A stretch of 64,000 nt of DNA from an uncultured Flavobacteriaceae bacterium (GCA_905181625.1 CAJIYJ010000005.1:62001-126000); one strand, 5' to 3'; shown: positions 1-9,502, counted from the stretch's first letter. Notes: generated by a model not told the origin, from the letters alone. Numbers and translations are program-made.

Positions 1-42
1 ATCATCATGATCAGAATTAGAAATATTTGTAGCTGCTGACAT
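1..42 (-). CDS. coxA: Cytochrome c oxidase subunit I, N-terminal 14 codons (partial)
   Basis: An ATG at 42-40 on the minus strand opens a reading frame that runs off the left edge and reads MSAATNISNSDHDD. It starts 6 bases after the coxB stop and is the next gene in the act-cox operon. Flavobacterial subunit I proteins usually follow subunit II in this operon and often begin with a short polar, His/Asp-containing tail before the first membrane helix, which fits. No catalytic residue lies inside the window, so the name rests on context plus this short N-terminus. Confidence 0.72.
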   Translation of the reverse strand, partial: MSAATNISNSDHDD

Positions 43-48
43 ATTATT

Positions 49-1125
49 TTATTGAATTATTTCAGAAAATGTTTGTTGTTGAGCTTTCCATTTAATGTAA
101 TCTTTTTCAGATTCTACTACTATTTTCATTTGCATATTGTAGTGAGAAGTTCCACAAATTTTTGCACATAATAATAAATAGTCAAATTGATAAGAATCTA
201 GCCCCTCTTCTCCATTAGAAATTAGGTCTTGACTTCTATCATATCTAATTTTATTGATTCTAGTAACTTTTGCTACTACATCAGAATTTTGTCTCATTTC
301 TTCTGTGGTAATTGTTGGTGTAAAAGAGAACTCTGTAATCATTCCTGGTACACAATTCATTTGAGCTCTAAAATGAGGCATATACGCTGAATGAAGTACA
401 TCTTGAGATCTCATTTTAAAAATAACCTTACGATTAACTGGCAAATGAAACTCTTGAGTAACTACAAAATCATCCATCCCGTTAGGGTCTGATGAGTCAA
501 TTCCAACAGAATTTTTACCATCAAAGTCATTTAAAAACCTAACATTAGCATCTCCTAAAACGTTATCCTCTCCCCCATATCTTGCTTTCCAATTCCATTG
601 TTGTGCATACAGCTCAATTACTAAATCATCTTCGTTATCTTCATTGAAATTCATTATTTGTCCCCAAGTGACCATTCCATAAATAATCAAAACAAAAAAT
701 ATAATAGCCGGAATAACTGTCCAAACTAATTCTAATTTATTGTTATGAGTAAAAAAATAAGCTTTTCTGTTATTTATACCTCTATACTTAAAAGCAAAAT
801 AATGCAACACAGCCTGAGTTAAAGTTTGTGCAAATAAAATTATTGCAAAGGAAACCCAAAGTAAAGTATCATATTTTTCTCCATGTTCAGATGCTGATTC
901 AGGCAGTAGGACTTTGGTATAAGCCCAAAAACAATATATCGTAACAATATATATAAAAACCAAAAAGCCAAACATTAACTTACCGTTAAGATCATTATCT
1001 TTCTCAGTTGCTATCTGTGAATCGTCTTTTTTTAATCCTATTTGAGATAATTCAAATATTTTTGTGATCTGCCAGATAGCTATCCCAGTTAAAATTAAAA
1101 TTGTTATTGTTAGTAATACTGTCAT
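49..1125 (-). CDS. coxB: Cytochrome c oxidase subunit II (CuA subunit)
   Basis: This subunit takes electrons from a cytochrome c domain at its binuclear CuA centre and passes them to subunit I of the terminal oxidase. The 358-residue protein has an N-terminal hydrophobic segment, further membrane helices near residues 50-70, 88-108 and 133-153, and a C-terminal periplasmic cupredoxin domain. The CuA signature CAKICGTSHYNM lies near residues 320-331, and the upstream CuA histidine is in a segment reading HSAYMPHF. The extra N-terminal helices and long linker are common in Bacteroidota. It is the seventh gene of the act-cox operon, 9 bases after actF. No heme c motif is present, so this is not a caa3-type fusion. 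Confidence 0.95.
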   Translation of the reverse strand: MTVLLTITILILTGIAIWQITKIFELSQIGLKKDDSQIATEKDNDLNGKLMFGFLVFIYIVTIYCFWAYTKVLLPESASEHGEKYDTLLWVSFAIILFAQTLTQAVLHYFAFKYRGINNRKAYFFTHNNKLELVWTVIPAIIFFVLIIYGMVTWGQIMNFNEDNEDDLVIELYAQQWNWKARYGGEDNVLGDANVRFLNDFDGKNSVGIDSSDPNGMDDFVVTQEFHLPVNRKVIFKMRSQDVLHSAYMPHFRAQMNCVPGMITEFSFTPTITTEEMRQNSDVVAKVTRINKIRYDRSQDLISNGEEGLDSYQFDYLLLCAKICGTSHYNMQMKIVVESEKDYIKWKAQQQTFSEIIQ

Positions 1126-1134
1126 TTAAAAAAA

Positions 1135-2493
1135 TTAATACTCAAATTTTTCACTTTCCTTAATTAGCGGATCTCCAGATGGCTCTAACGGAACTTTTGA
1201 AAGACTATTAAAAACTACATAAATAAATAATCCACTAAAAAATAAAATCCCTGATATTTCTGGAATACCTATAAACCACTGGTCTCCAACTGTTGCTGGC
1301 ATTATCATGTTAAACACATCAATATAATGACCTATCAAAATGATAATTCCTGTCATTACAATAAACCAATTAACTCTTTTATAATCGCTATTCATAAGAA
1401 GTAAAAAAGGAAAAATAAGATTTAAAGCTATCATGCCGAAAAAAGGCACATTATAATCTTCTATTCTAGTTATAAAATATGTTACTTCTTCAGGTATATT
1501 AGCATACCAAATAAGCATGAATTGAGAAAACCATAAGTAAGCCCAAAAAATACTAACTCCAAACATGAACTTTCCTAAATCGTGAATATGATTATCATTT
1601 ACTTTTTCTAGATAGCCTTTAGATTTTAAATAAATAGTCACTAAGGCTATAGTAGTAATTCCTGACACAAACATGCTTGCAAAAACATACCAACCAAATA
1701 ATGTACTAAACCAATGAGGATCAACAGACATAATCCAATCCCAAGACATCATAGATTCAGTAACAATAAAGAAAGCTAAAAATCCAGCCGATATCTTAAA
1801 GTTCTTTACATGATTTGAAATATCATTTGATTTATCTTGAGCTAATGAAAATTTACGAGAATAATATCTGTATAGATTCCATCCTAAAATATAAAAAATG
1901 GCTCTAGCAATTAAAAAAGGTGAATTTAAATATCCTGATTTTGCTTGAATAATTTCATCATGCTCTACCACTTCTGGATCCATCCAAACAAATAAATGAT
2001 TTAAATGCATTGATGAAAGAATTAAAATAATCAAAATGATTAAAGTTCCAGGGAAAAGATAGGCTGTTATACCTTCCATTACCCTAAATAAAATAGGAGA
2101 CCAACCTGCCTGAGAGGCTCTTTGTATAGCGTAAAAAGCTAATGTTCCTAAAGAAAGCATCATAAAAAACAATGCTGCAACATATAATGCAGCCCAAGGT
2201 CTATTTTGTAACTGATTTAAAAGGTGTTTGTCATGAGAAGAATCTTCTGAAGAATGAGAGTCTAAAACTGATGAACTAGAATGATCTTCTTGTTTTTTAT
2301 GTATAACTTCGTTTTTATCAATATCATGTGATAAAGATTCATCTCCATGTGAATCTTCGTGCAAATTAGAAACCATTGCTTTTGCTTCTTCAACAGAACT
2401 TGGAGCAGAATAAAACCCATATCCAAGACCAAGAGCCCCTAAAATAATAAGGGTAAGTGAAAAGATTTTAATATTTTTTGTAAACTTATACAT
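1135..2493 (-). CDS. actF: Alternative complex III subunit ActF (quinol-side membrane subunit)
   Basis: ActF is a polytopic inner-membrane protein related to NrfD/PsrC and to ActC. In alternative complex III it helps frame the membrane arm that oxidises menaquinol. The 452-residue sequence shows about ten hydrophobic segments. After the first helix there is an unusual loop at roughly residues 45-90 that is rich in His, Ser and Asp (about eight His), before the helices resume. It lies 3 bases after actE and 9 bases before coxB, in the standard actABCDEF-cox order. The name rests on position, length and hydrophobic pattern. Confidence 0.9.
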   Translation of the reverse strand: MYKFTKNIKIFSLTLIILGALGLGYGFYSAPSSVEEAKAMVSNLHEDSHGDESLSHDIDKNEVIHKKQEDHSSSSVLDSHSSEDSSHDKHLLNQLQNRPWAALYVAALFFMMLSLGTLAFYAIQRASQAGWSPILFRVMEGITAYLFPGTLIILIILILSSMHLNHLFVWMDPEVVEHDEIIQAKSGYLNSPFLIARAIFYILGWNLYRYYSRKFSLAQDKSNDISNHVKNFKISAGFLAFFIVTESMMSWDWIMSVDPHWFSTLFGWYVFASMFVSGITTIALVTIYLKSKGYLEKVNDNHIHDLGKFMFGVSIFWAYLWFSQFMLIWYANIPEEVTYFITRIEDYNVPFFGMIALNLIFPFLLLMNSDYKRVNWFIVMTGIIILIGHYIDVFNMIMPATVGDQWFIGIPEISGILFFSGLFIYVVFNSLSKVPLEPSGDPLIKESEKFEY

Positions 2494-2496
2494 TAA

Positions 2497-3048
2497 TTAT
2501 TTTATTAATTTCTCTCTTAGACTAATTACGTATTGAGATATTTGCCATCTTTCATTGGAATTCACTTGACCTGCATGAGAACCCATTAAGTTTTTTCCAT
2601 ACATTAAAACGTGATAAATACTTCCTTCTGTTATATCTCTATCAGCATAACTTGGAATACCAAGAAACTTTTCTCTTTTCATAAGAATTCCTTGTCCATC
2701 TCCTTTAGGACCATGACATACCGCGCAATATATATTGTACAACTCTTTTCCTTTTTTAATATTTTTTTCCGAGAGTTCTAGCGGAGATATCAAATTATTC
2801 TTAGCTGATTCATAACCTTCATTAGTATCTTCATACTCATAGGGGACCCAACCTCTTGGAATACTTCCTTCTACAGGTATCTGAGCTTCAATTCCGTTAG
2901 CAAAAGCATCTGACTGTTCATAGGTACTATAGCCAACTGATTCGTACATGTTTGGGAAAAATTGATAATTAGGTTTTGAACTATCAAAACATGAGAGAGT
3001 CGTAAGGCTGAAAACTACCATTAAGCTATAAAAAGTTAATTTCTTCAT
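2497..3048 (-). CDS. actE: Alternative complex III subunit ActE (monoheme cytochrome c lipoprotein)
   Basis: ActE is the membrane-anchored monoheme cytochrome c of alternative complex III and passes electrons towards the terminal oxidase. The 183-residue protein has a lipoprotein signal with lipobox LTTLSC (lipidated Cys20). One heme motif, CAVCH, is at residues 108-112, and a likely axial Met sits in GKNLMGSHAG further on. Its ATG overlaps the actD stop as TAATG, which suggests translational coupling. Confidence 0.93.
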   Translation of the reverse strand: MKKLTFYSLMVVFSLTTLSCFDSSKPNYQFFPNMYESVGYSTYEQSDAFANGIEAQIPVEGSIPRGWVPYEYEDTNEGYESAKNNLISPLELSEKNIKKGKELYNIYCAVCHGPKGDGQGILMKREKFLGIPSYADRDITEGSIYHVLMYGKNLMGSHAGQVNSNERWQISQYVISLREKLIK

Positions 3049-3581
3049 TACTTAGAATCTTTATTTTCAATTACTTTAACCTCAAGAACATCTGTTTTAT
3101 TAACTACAGCCTTTAAATCTTTTCCGTCATTATGAAATTTTATTTCAATTAAAAATTTATCGTCAGTAGTTTCTGGAATTGGATTTTCAGCTTCTTTAAA
3201 TGGCCATAATTTACTTCTTAGATAAAAGGTAATCACCATTAAATGAGCAGCAAAAAAAACAGTTAATTCAAAAATAATAGGAACAAAAGAAGGCATGTTT
3301 TCTAAAAACGAAAAACTAGGTTTTCCACCAATATTTTGAGGCCAATCTGCAATCATTATGTAATTCATCATGAAAATGGCGAAACCAAAACCAATACAAC
3401 CATATATAAAAGATAAAATAGCTAACCTTGTAGGCTCTAACCCTAAAGCTTTATCTAGACCATGAACTGGAAAAGGAGTGTAAACTTCTTCAATAGTGAA
3501 ATTAGAAGCTCTTATCTCTTTGACCGCTTCAATAAGCTTGTCATCGTCATCATACACGGCATGTAAAATTTTCTCAGACAT
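3048..3581 (-). CDS. actD: Alternative complex III subunit ActD (DUF3341)
   Basis: ActD is a small membrane subunit of the DUF3341 family that packs against ActC in alternative complex III. The 177-residue protein has a soluble N-terminal part with YTPFPVHGLD, typical of the family, then two transmembrane helices at about residues 55-78 and 98-122, and a short charged C-terminal tail. It overlaps both neighbours by one base (TAATG junctions), so actC, actD and actE are probably translationally coupled. Confidence 0.92.
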   Translation of the reverse strand: MSEKILHAVYDDDDKLIEAVKEIRASNFTIEEVYTPFPVHGLDKALGLEPTRLAILSFIYGCIGFGFAIFMMNYIMIADWPQNIGGKPSFSFLENMPSFVPIIFELTVFFAAHLMVITFYLRSKLWPFKEAENPIPETTDDKFLIEIKFHNDGKDLKAVVNKTDVLEVKVIENKDSK

Positions 3582-4966
3582 TATTTTTTATCTCTTAGTT
3601 TTTTATAATTATCTCCTGACGTTTTTAAAATAGTTTTCACTTCAGCTTGAGCGATTACAGGAAATGTTCTTGCGTAAAGTAAAAACAACACAAAAAAGAA
3701 TCCAATTGTACCTATAAAAATTCCTATATCAACAAATGTAGGAGTAAACATTGTCCATGATGATGGTAAATAATCTCTATGAAGAGATGTAACTATAATT
3801 ACAAATCTTTCAAACCACATTCCAATATTTACAACTATTGATATAAAAAATGAAAATAAAATACTGGTTCTAAGTTTTTTAATCCACATTAATTGTGGAG
3901 AAAATACATTACAAGTCATCATAGACCAATAAGCCCACCAATAAGGACCAGTTGCTCTATTTAAAAAGGCATATTGTTCATATTCTACTCCAGAATACCA
4001 AGCCATAAATAACTCTGTGATATAGGCTGTACCAACAATAGATCCTGTAATCATAATTACAATATTCATTAGCTCTATGTGCTGAACAGTTATATAGTTT
4101 TCTAAATTTGAAACCTTTCTCATTATAATTAACAAAGTATTTACCATTGCAAAGCCTGAAAAAATAGCTCCAGCTACAAAATATGGCGGAAAAATTGTAG
4201 TATGCCAACCAGGTATAACAGAAGTAGCAAAATCAAATGATACTATTGTGTGAACAGACAAAACTAAAGGAGTAGCTAATCCTGCTAACACCAATGAAAC
4301 CTCTTCAAATCTTTGCCAATCTTTTGCTCTTCCAGTCCAACCAAAACTTACCAAACTGTAAATTTTCTTTTGAAATGGCTTAACAGCTCTATCTCTAATC
4401 ATTGCAAAATCGGGTAGTAGTCCTGTCCACCAAAAAACTAGTGAGACTGATAAATACGTTGATATTGCGAAAACATCCCAAAGTAATGGAGAATTAAAGT
4501 TAACCCACAATGAGCCGTAGGCATTCGGAATAGGGAGAACCCAATATCCAAGCCATGGTCTTCCCATGTGAATTATAGGAAACAATCCTGCTTGCATAAC
4601 AGAAAAAATAGTCATGGCTTCAGCAGATCTATTAATAGCCATTCTCCATTTTTGTCTAAATAATAATAATACGGCTGAAATAAGTGTACCAGCGTGTCCA
4701 ATACCAATCCACCAAACAAAATTTGTAATATCCCAAGCCCAGCCAACTGTTTTATTCAAACCCCAGACTCCAATTCCTGTCGAAATAGTATAAATCATAC
4801 ATCCTAAGCCCCATAAAAATGCAACTAATGCAATTGAAAAAACTATCCACCATTGTTTATTAGCTTTTCCTTCAACAGCAGCAGAAATATCAACTGAAAC
4901 ATCATGATATGACTTATTGCCAGTTACTAAGGGTTTTCTAATTGGTGCTTCGTAATGAGATGACAT
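3581..4966 (-). CDS. actC: Alternative complex III subunit ActC (NrfD-like quinol-binding membrane subunit)
   Basis: ActC is the NrfD/PsrC-family integral membrane subunit thought to hold the quinol oxidation site of alternative complex III. The 461-residue protein has about ten hydrophobic segments and a conserved N-terminus with PIRKPLVTGNKSY, typical of flavobacterial ActC. It lies between actB (17 bases upstream) and actD (1-base overlap). Paralogy with ActF is expected, and the order here separates the two. Confidence 0.94.
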   Translation of the reverse strand: MSSHYEAPIRKPLVTGNKSYHDVSVDISAAVEGKANKQWWIVFSIALVAFLWGLGCMIYTISTGIGVWGLNKTVGWAWDITNFVWWIGIGHAGTLISAVLLLFRQKWRMAINRSAEAMTIFSVMQAGLFPIIHMGRPWLGYWVLPIPNAYGSLWVNFNSPLLWDVFAISTYLSVSLVFWWTGLLPDFAMIRDRAVKPFQKKIYSLVSFGWTGRAKDWQRFEEVSLVLAGLATPLVLSVHTIVSFDFATSVIPGWHTTIFPPYFVAGAIFSGFAMVNTLLIIMRKVSNLENYITVQHIELMNIVIMITGSIVGTAYITELFMAWYSGVEYEQYAFLNRATGPYWWAYWSMMTCNVFSPQLMWIKKLRTSILFSFFISIVVNIGMWFERFVIIVTSLHRDYLPSSWTMFTPTFVDIGIFIGTIGFFFVLFLLYARTFPVIAQAEVKTILKTSGDNYKKLRDKK

Positions 4967-4983
4967 ATAATTATTTTATCTTT

Positions 4984-7900
4984 TTACGTATTTCTAACTT
5001 TTACCTGATACACAACATTTGGTTTTGTTCCAACACTTTCTAAAAGATGATACATTCTATCATCTTCTTTTAGTTTTAAAACTTCACTTTCTTTATCATT
5101 AATATCTCCAAAAACTATCGCTCCAGAATCACATGCTGAAGAACAAGCCGTTTGAAATTCTCCATCTTTAATAACTCTACCATCTAGCTTAGCGTCTAAA
5201 ATTGTTTTTTGTGTTTTCTGAATACACATAGAACATTTTTCCATAACACCCCTAGATCTTACAACAACATCTGGATTAAGTACCATTTTACCTAAATCAT
5301 CATTCATGTTGAAGTCAAATTCGTTATTATCACTATAAAGGAACCAATTAAATCTTCGAACCTTGTAAGGACAATTATTTGCACAATATCTTGTTCCAAC
5401 GCACCTGTTATAAGCCATGTGGTTTTGACCTTGTCTACTATGAGTAGTAGCCGCTACTGGGCATACGGTTTCACAAGGAGCATGATTACAATGTTGACAC
5501 ATAACAGGTTGAAAAGCAACCTGTGGGTTTTCAGAGGGGTTTTCCATTTCTCCAAAAACAGAAAGCGACTCTTTTATACCACTGATATTGTCCTTAGTTT
5601 CATTATCTTCTGAAAATGATTCTTGAGAAGAATAATATCTGTCTATTCTAAGCCAATGCATGTCTCTTGACCTTCTTACTTCACTTTTTCCAACGACAGG
5701 CACATTGTTTTCAGCATGACATGCTATAACACAAGCTCCGCATCCAGTACAACCATTTAAATCAATTGATAAGTTAAAGTGGTGTCCAATTGATCTATCA
5801 AATTCATCCCATATATCTACGTCAGGAGATGTTACTGGAGTCTCAATATGATTTAGAGATACTTGAGGAACACGATTCCATTCGCTAGAGTTTTTGGTGT
5901 TGAAAATCTCTAAAGTTGTTTCTTTTATAATATCCCCTCGACCCATTAATGTGTTATGTAATTGAACACAAGCAAACTCATGAGTTTCATTAACAGACTC
6001 GATGGAAACAATTTGAACATTTACTAAGTCCTTATATAAATCATATCCATTTATACCAGTCTGTAACTCGCTCTTAACTCCATTTCTTCTACCGTATCCA
6101 AAAGAAAGACCAACCGAGCCATTAGCTTGGCCTGGCTGAATAATAACGGGAGTTTTTAGTGAACTGCCATCAACTTTAACGTTAGCGTAATTACTATTTA
6201 AAGCTCCATTAGATTCATTGATGTTTTTTAATCCTAATTTTTTAGCGTCAGATTTTGAAACTGTTAAGTAATTATCCCAAGACACTCTAGTGATCGGATC
6301 GGGCATTTCTTGAAGCCAAGGATTGTTAGCTTGACTTCCATCACCCATTGAGGTTTTCGAATAAAGAGTCAATTCAAAATCTCCTATATTAGGATCGTTA
6401 AGTTGATTTATTCTAGAGGATAAATCTAAATTTTTAAAAGATCTATTAGAAGGTTTGTTTTTAGAAAAAACTCCATCATGTAACGCTTGATTCCATGATA
6501 AGCCTTTTAAAATAGTTTTATTCCAGTTAGACTTCAATTCGTCATAAAATGAATTAGAAATTTCTGACCAGTTTAACAAAACTTCTTGAAATTGTCGAGT
6601 GTCAAAGAGCGGTTTAATTGTAGGTTGAACTAAACTAAAATCTCCAGATTTCATTTCAACATCACCCCAAGATTCTAAATAATGAGGAGTTGCTGCTACC
6701 CACTTTGATAACATTGCAGTTTCATTATTGTTCATTGAAAAACAAACCGAGAAATCAAGTGATTTTAATGCATCATTAAATTTCTTAAAACCAGATAGAG
6801 TATAGCAAGGATTTACTCCAGCCATAATCAAGCCGTCAATTTTATTATTAGAGAGATCACTTACTAGTTGTGAAACTTTTTTGTCATCCCCTTTTCTGGT
6901 CAAATTAAGCTTACTCGTATTTATTACGTCACTACTAATAAGTTGATTTATTTTAAGAGCTAAAACTTGTGCATCAACATCATCAATTCCAGTGACAAAA
7001 ACTCCTTTGCCTGCAGATTTTTTTAGACTTGAAGCAATAGATTTTAATTTTTTATCTAATTTTTCGTCTAGTGAAACATTCGTGTTTTCTCCAGAAATAT
7101 ATTCATATATTTTTAATAGCGCTTTCTTTTGGGTTGAAGGCTTTAAAGGAATTCTAACATCTGAATTTGCTCCGGAAAGAGACATATTGGCCTCTATCTG
7201 AAAATGTTTAGACATTTTTCCTTTTTTAGGAATTCTAGATTTAGAATATCCTGAACTAAAACCTCCGCCTTGCCAATCCCCTAAAATATCAGCCCCAACA
7301 GAAACAATAACATCCGCTTTAGAAAAATCATAAGTTGGAAGAGCTCTTACATTATAGCTAAGTTCAAATGCATCTAAAGCTTTAGATTCAGAAATAGTAT
7401 CATAAACAACATGCTTAATATTCGGAAATTTACTAATGAATTGCTCTATAATTAAATCAGTCGTTGGGCTGGAAAAAGTTTGAGTTAACAACACAACTTT
7501 TTTATTTGAGGCGCTCATTGATTTTAGTTGAGCAGAAATATTCAAATTAAATTGTTCCCAACTAACATTTTGGCCATCCATTGTTGGACCTTGAATCCTA
7601 GAACTATCATACATTGATAATACCGAAGCATGAACCCTAGCATTAGGACCATGACTTTCAGATTTAGAATTTTTTTCGATCTTTATAGGTCTTCCTTCTC
7701 TCGTTTTCACAAGAACATTTGCAAAATCAAATCCATCTGAAATTGAAGTAGCATAAAAATTTGAAATTCCTGGTCTAATTTGTTCTGGCTGAACAACATA
7801 TGGAATTGATTTATGTACTGGACCTTCACAACTAGCTAAAGTGGCTGCAGCTGTACTGAACCCAAGATACTTTAAAAAGTCTCTTCTGTTAGTGCTTGTA

Positions 7901-8040
7901 TCTTGAAGAGTATTTTTATCTTCTAAAAAACTCTCAACAGGCAACTCACTTGCAAACTCATTGTTTTTAAGATTTTCAACTATTGAATTGTCTTTAGACA
8001 ACTCTAATTCACTTTTCCAATATTTTTTATGGCTTCCCAT
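4984..8040 (-). CDS. actB: Alternative complex III subunit ActB (molybdopterin-oxidoreductase-like and iron-sulfur fusion)
   Basis: ActB is the large peripheral subunit of alternative complex III: a fusion of a molybdopterin-oxidoreductase-like domain, which carries no cofactor in characterised members, with a ferredoxin-like domain. The 1018-residue protein has a TAT-type signal RRDFLK at residues 52-57 ending in a lipobox-like LASC (Cys71). Around residues 758-985 it has four cysteine clusters, CTGCGACVIAC, CQHCNHAPCETVC, CVGTRYCANNC and CSMC/CSSAC, that fit [3Fe-4S]/[4Fe-4S] centres. It starts 17 bases after actA. The N-terminal extension before the twin Arg is the usual variant in Bacteroidota. 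Confidence 0.95.
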   Translation of the reverse strand: MGSHKKYWKSELELSKDNSIVENLKNNEFASELPVESFLEDKNTLQDTSTNRRDFLKYLGFSTAAATLASCEGPVHKSIPYVVQPEQIRPGISNFYATSISDGFDFANVLVKTREGRPIKIEKNSKSESHGPNARVHASVLSMYDSSRIQGPTMDGQNVSWEQFNLNISAQLKSMSASNKKVVLLTQTFSSPTTDLIIEQFISKFPNIKHVVYDTISESKALDAFELSYNVRALPTYDFSKADVIVSVGADILGDWQGGGFSSGYSKSRIPKKGKMSKHFQIEANMSLSGANSDVRIPLKPSTQKKALLKIYEYISGENTNVSLDEKLDKKLKSIASSLKKSAGKGVFVTGIDDVDAQVLALKINQLISSDVINTSKLNLTRKGDDKKVSQLVSDLSNNKIDGLIMAGVNPCYTLSGFKKFNDALKSLDFSVCFSMNNNETAMLSKWVAATPHYLESWGDVEMKSGDFSLVQPTIKPLFDTRQFQEVLLNWSEISNSFYDELKSNWNKTILKGLSWNQALHDGVFSKNKPSNRSFKNLDLSSRINQLNDPNIGDFELTLYSKTSMGDGSQANNPWLQEMPDPITRVSWDNYLTVSKSDAKKLGLKNINESNGALNSNYANVKVDGSSLKTPVIIQPGQANGSVGLSFGYGRRNGVKSELQTGINGYDLYKDLVNVQIVSIESVNETHEFACVQLHNTLMGRGDIIKETTLEIFNTKNSSEWNRVPQVSLNHIETPVTSPDVDIWDEFDRSIGHHFNLSIDLNGCTGCGACVIACHAENNVPVVGKSEVRRSRDMHWLRIDRYYSSQESFSEDNETKDNISGIKESLSVFGEMENPSENPQVAFQPVMCQHCNHAPCETVCPVAATTHSRQGQNHMAYNRCVGTRYCANNCPYKVRRFNWFLYSDNNEFDFNMNDDLGKMVLNPDVVVRSRGVMEKCSMCIQKTQKTILDAKLDGRVIKDGEFQTACSSACDSGAIVFGDINDKESEVLKLKEDDRMYHLLESVGTKPNVVYQVKVRNT

Positions 8041-8057
8041 TTAATATTTATATTGAT

Positions 8058-9350
8058 TTAATAATGACATTTTCCACATTCTAAGCCTCCCATTTGAGCG
8101 GCAGTCAATTCTTTTACTCCGTATTTCTTAGATAATTCATCATGTATCTTAGAATAATATTCATTGTCTTTAACTTTTATATTTGATTCTCTGTGGCAGT
8201 TAATACACCAACCCATAGTTAAGGGCGAATACTGATAAAGTATTTCCATTTCCTCAACTGGACCATGACATTTTTGACATTCAATTCCTGCAACAGTGAC
8301 ATGCTGTGAATGATTAAAGTAAACGAAGTCAGGTAAGTTGTGTATTCTAACCCACTTTACCGGCTCAGTATCTCCAGTGTAAGATAGTGTGGTTTCGTCC
8401 CAACCGACAGCTTTGTATAGCTTTTTAATTTCGTTAGTATAAAAATCTTTGGTATAGCCTTTTTCTAAATCTTCTTCTCCGTTATAATCTGCAATATTTT
8501 CATGGCAATTCATACAAACATTAAGAGAAGGAATTCCAGAATGTTTTGAAATTCTAGCTGATGAATGACAGTACTGACATTCTATTTGATTTTCTCCAGC
8601 ATGTATTTTATGCGAATAGTGTATAGGTTGAATTGGCATGTAACCCTGATCAATACCAATTTGCATGAAATATCCGTAAGCAAAATAAGCACTAGACAGA
8701 AGTAATAAAATAACAGATACAAATACTAAAAATTGATTTTTAATAAACTTCTCCCAAATAGGAGTACCTGAAGATTTTTTTTGATTTATCTCAATTCCAT
8801 TGTCTGAAGCTAACCTTTTTAAGGTTTTTGTCACTAAAAACAACATTGTTACTAATACCGTCAGAACTAATAAAAGTAGAACAAGCACTAAGTCATTTGT
8901 AAAAGAAGATGAACTAATTTGATTAACGTTATTAGAGTTAGCAGCAGAACTGGCAATTGCAGCTGGTGGGGTATAATCAGTGTATGCCAGGATATTATCC
9001 ATATCCTCATTTGACAACTGAGGGAATGAATTCATAGCTGCTTTATTATACTCTTCGTAAATAGCAACAGCTTGATCGTCTCCAGATTTAATTAGAGCAG
9101 CACTGTTTTTTATCCAAGAATATAACCACTCCTTTTCATATTTATTTGAAACGCCTTTTAAAGCAGGTCCAATTAATTTTTTATTTAGTTTATGACATGA
9201 AGCACAGTTCGCGTTAAATAAACTTTTTCCTTTTGAAATATCAATTTCTTGAGATGAAATGCTTAAAGAAGTGGCGAAAAGAAACGTTATGTTAAGAGCT
9301 AAAAATCTAAGGGCTCTGAAACTTTTAAAGAGGTTGAGAAATTCTTTCAA
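8058..9350 (-). CDS. actA: Alternative complex III subunit ActA (multiheme cytochrome c with fused monoheme domain)
   Basis: ActA is the multiheme c-type cytochrome of alternative complex III. Six CxxCH motifs are visible: CASCH near residue 49 in an N-terminal monoheme cytochrome c domain, then after a central membrane helix CQYCH, CMNCH, CQKCH, CINCH and finally CGKCH, which ends one residue before the C-terminus. I chose the TTG at 9350 (430 residues, starting MKEFLNLFKSFRAL, then a signal peptide). A longer frame from an ATG at 9494 exists, but it would begin upstream of the promoter at 9393-9421 and adds a non-homologous-looking hydrophobic stretch. First gene of the act-cox operon. Confidence 0.9.
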   Translation of the reverse strand: MKEFLNLFKSFRALRFLALNITFLFATSLSISSQEIDISKGKSLFNANCASCHKLNKKLIGPALKGVSNKYEKEWLYSWIKNSAALIKSGDDQAVAIYEEYNKAAMNSFPQLSNEDMDNILAYTDYTPPAAIASSAANSNNVNQISSSSFTNDLVLVLLLLVLTVLVTMLFLVTKTLKRLASDNGIEINQKKSSGTPIWEKFIKNQFLVFVSVILLLLSSAYFAYGYFMQIGIDQGYMPIQPIHYSHKIHAGENQIECQYCHSSARISKHSGIPSLNVCMNCHENIADYNGEEDLEKGYTKDFYTNEIKKLYKAVGWDETTLSYTGDTEPVKWVRIHNLPDFVYFNHSQHVTVAGIECQKCHGPVEEMEILYQYSPLTMGWCINCHRESNIKVKDNEYYSKIHDELSKKYGVKELTAAQMGGLECGKCHY

Positions 9351-9392
9351 TAATATTGGTTTTCTTACTACTAACAATCTAAAAAATTGTGT

Positions 9393-9421
9393 CAAAATTA
9401 GACGCCAAAAATACAACACAA
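9393..9421 (-). promoter_or_regulatory. Promoter of the act-cox operon
   Basis: On the minus strand the -33 TTG (9421-9419) is followed after 18 bases by TAATTTTG (9400-9393), a full match to the Bacteroidota consensus TTG-N17-23-TAnnTTTG. Transcription would begin near 9387, about 37 bases before the actA TTG start. This is the main reason for rejecting the ATG at 9494. Confidence 0.75.
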
Positions 9422-9458
9422 GAATGATTTTAGAAACCCAAGACAGATCTAATTTATA

Positions 9459-9477
9459 ATTTATAATCATTCTAAAT
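9459..9477. promoter_or_regulatory. Fur-like palindrome in the act/SPOR intergenic region
   Basis: ATTTATAATCATTCTAAAT matches 17 of 19 positions of ATTTAGAATTATTCTAAAT, the Fur-box form I recall for the flavobacterium Riemerella. It lies about 80 bases upstream of the predicted act start and about 70 upstream of the SPOR gene start, so which gene it serves is open. Sixteen bases of it (9465-9480) are repeated exactly in front of feoA (52603-52618). Confidence 0.45.
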
Positions 9478-9502
9478 AAATGTATATAAAACATAAATAT
9501 TT

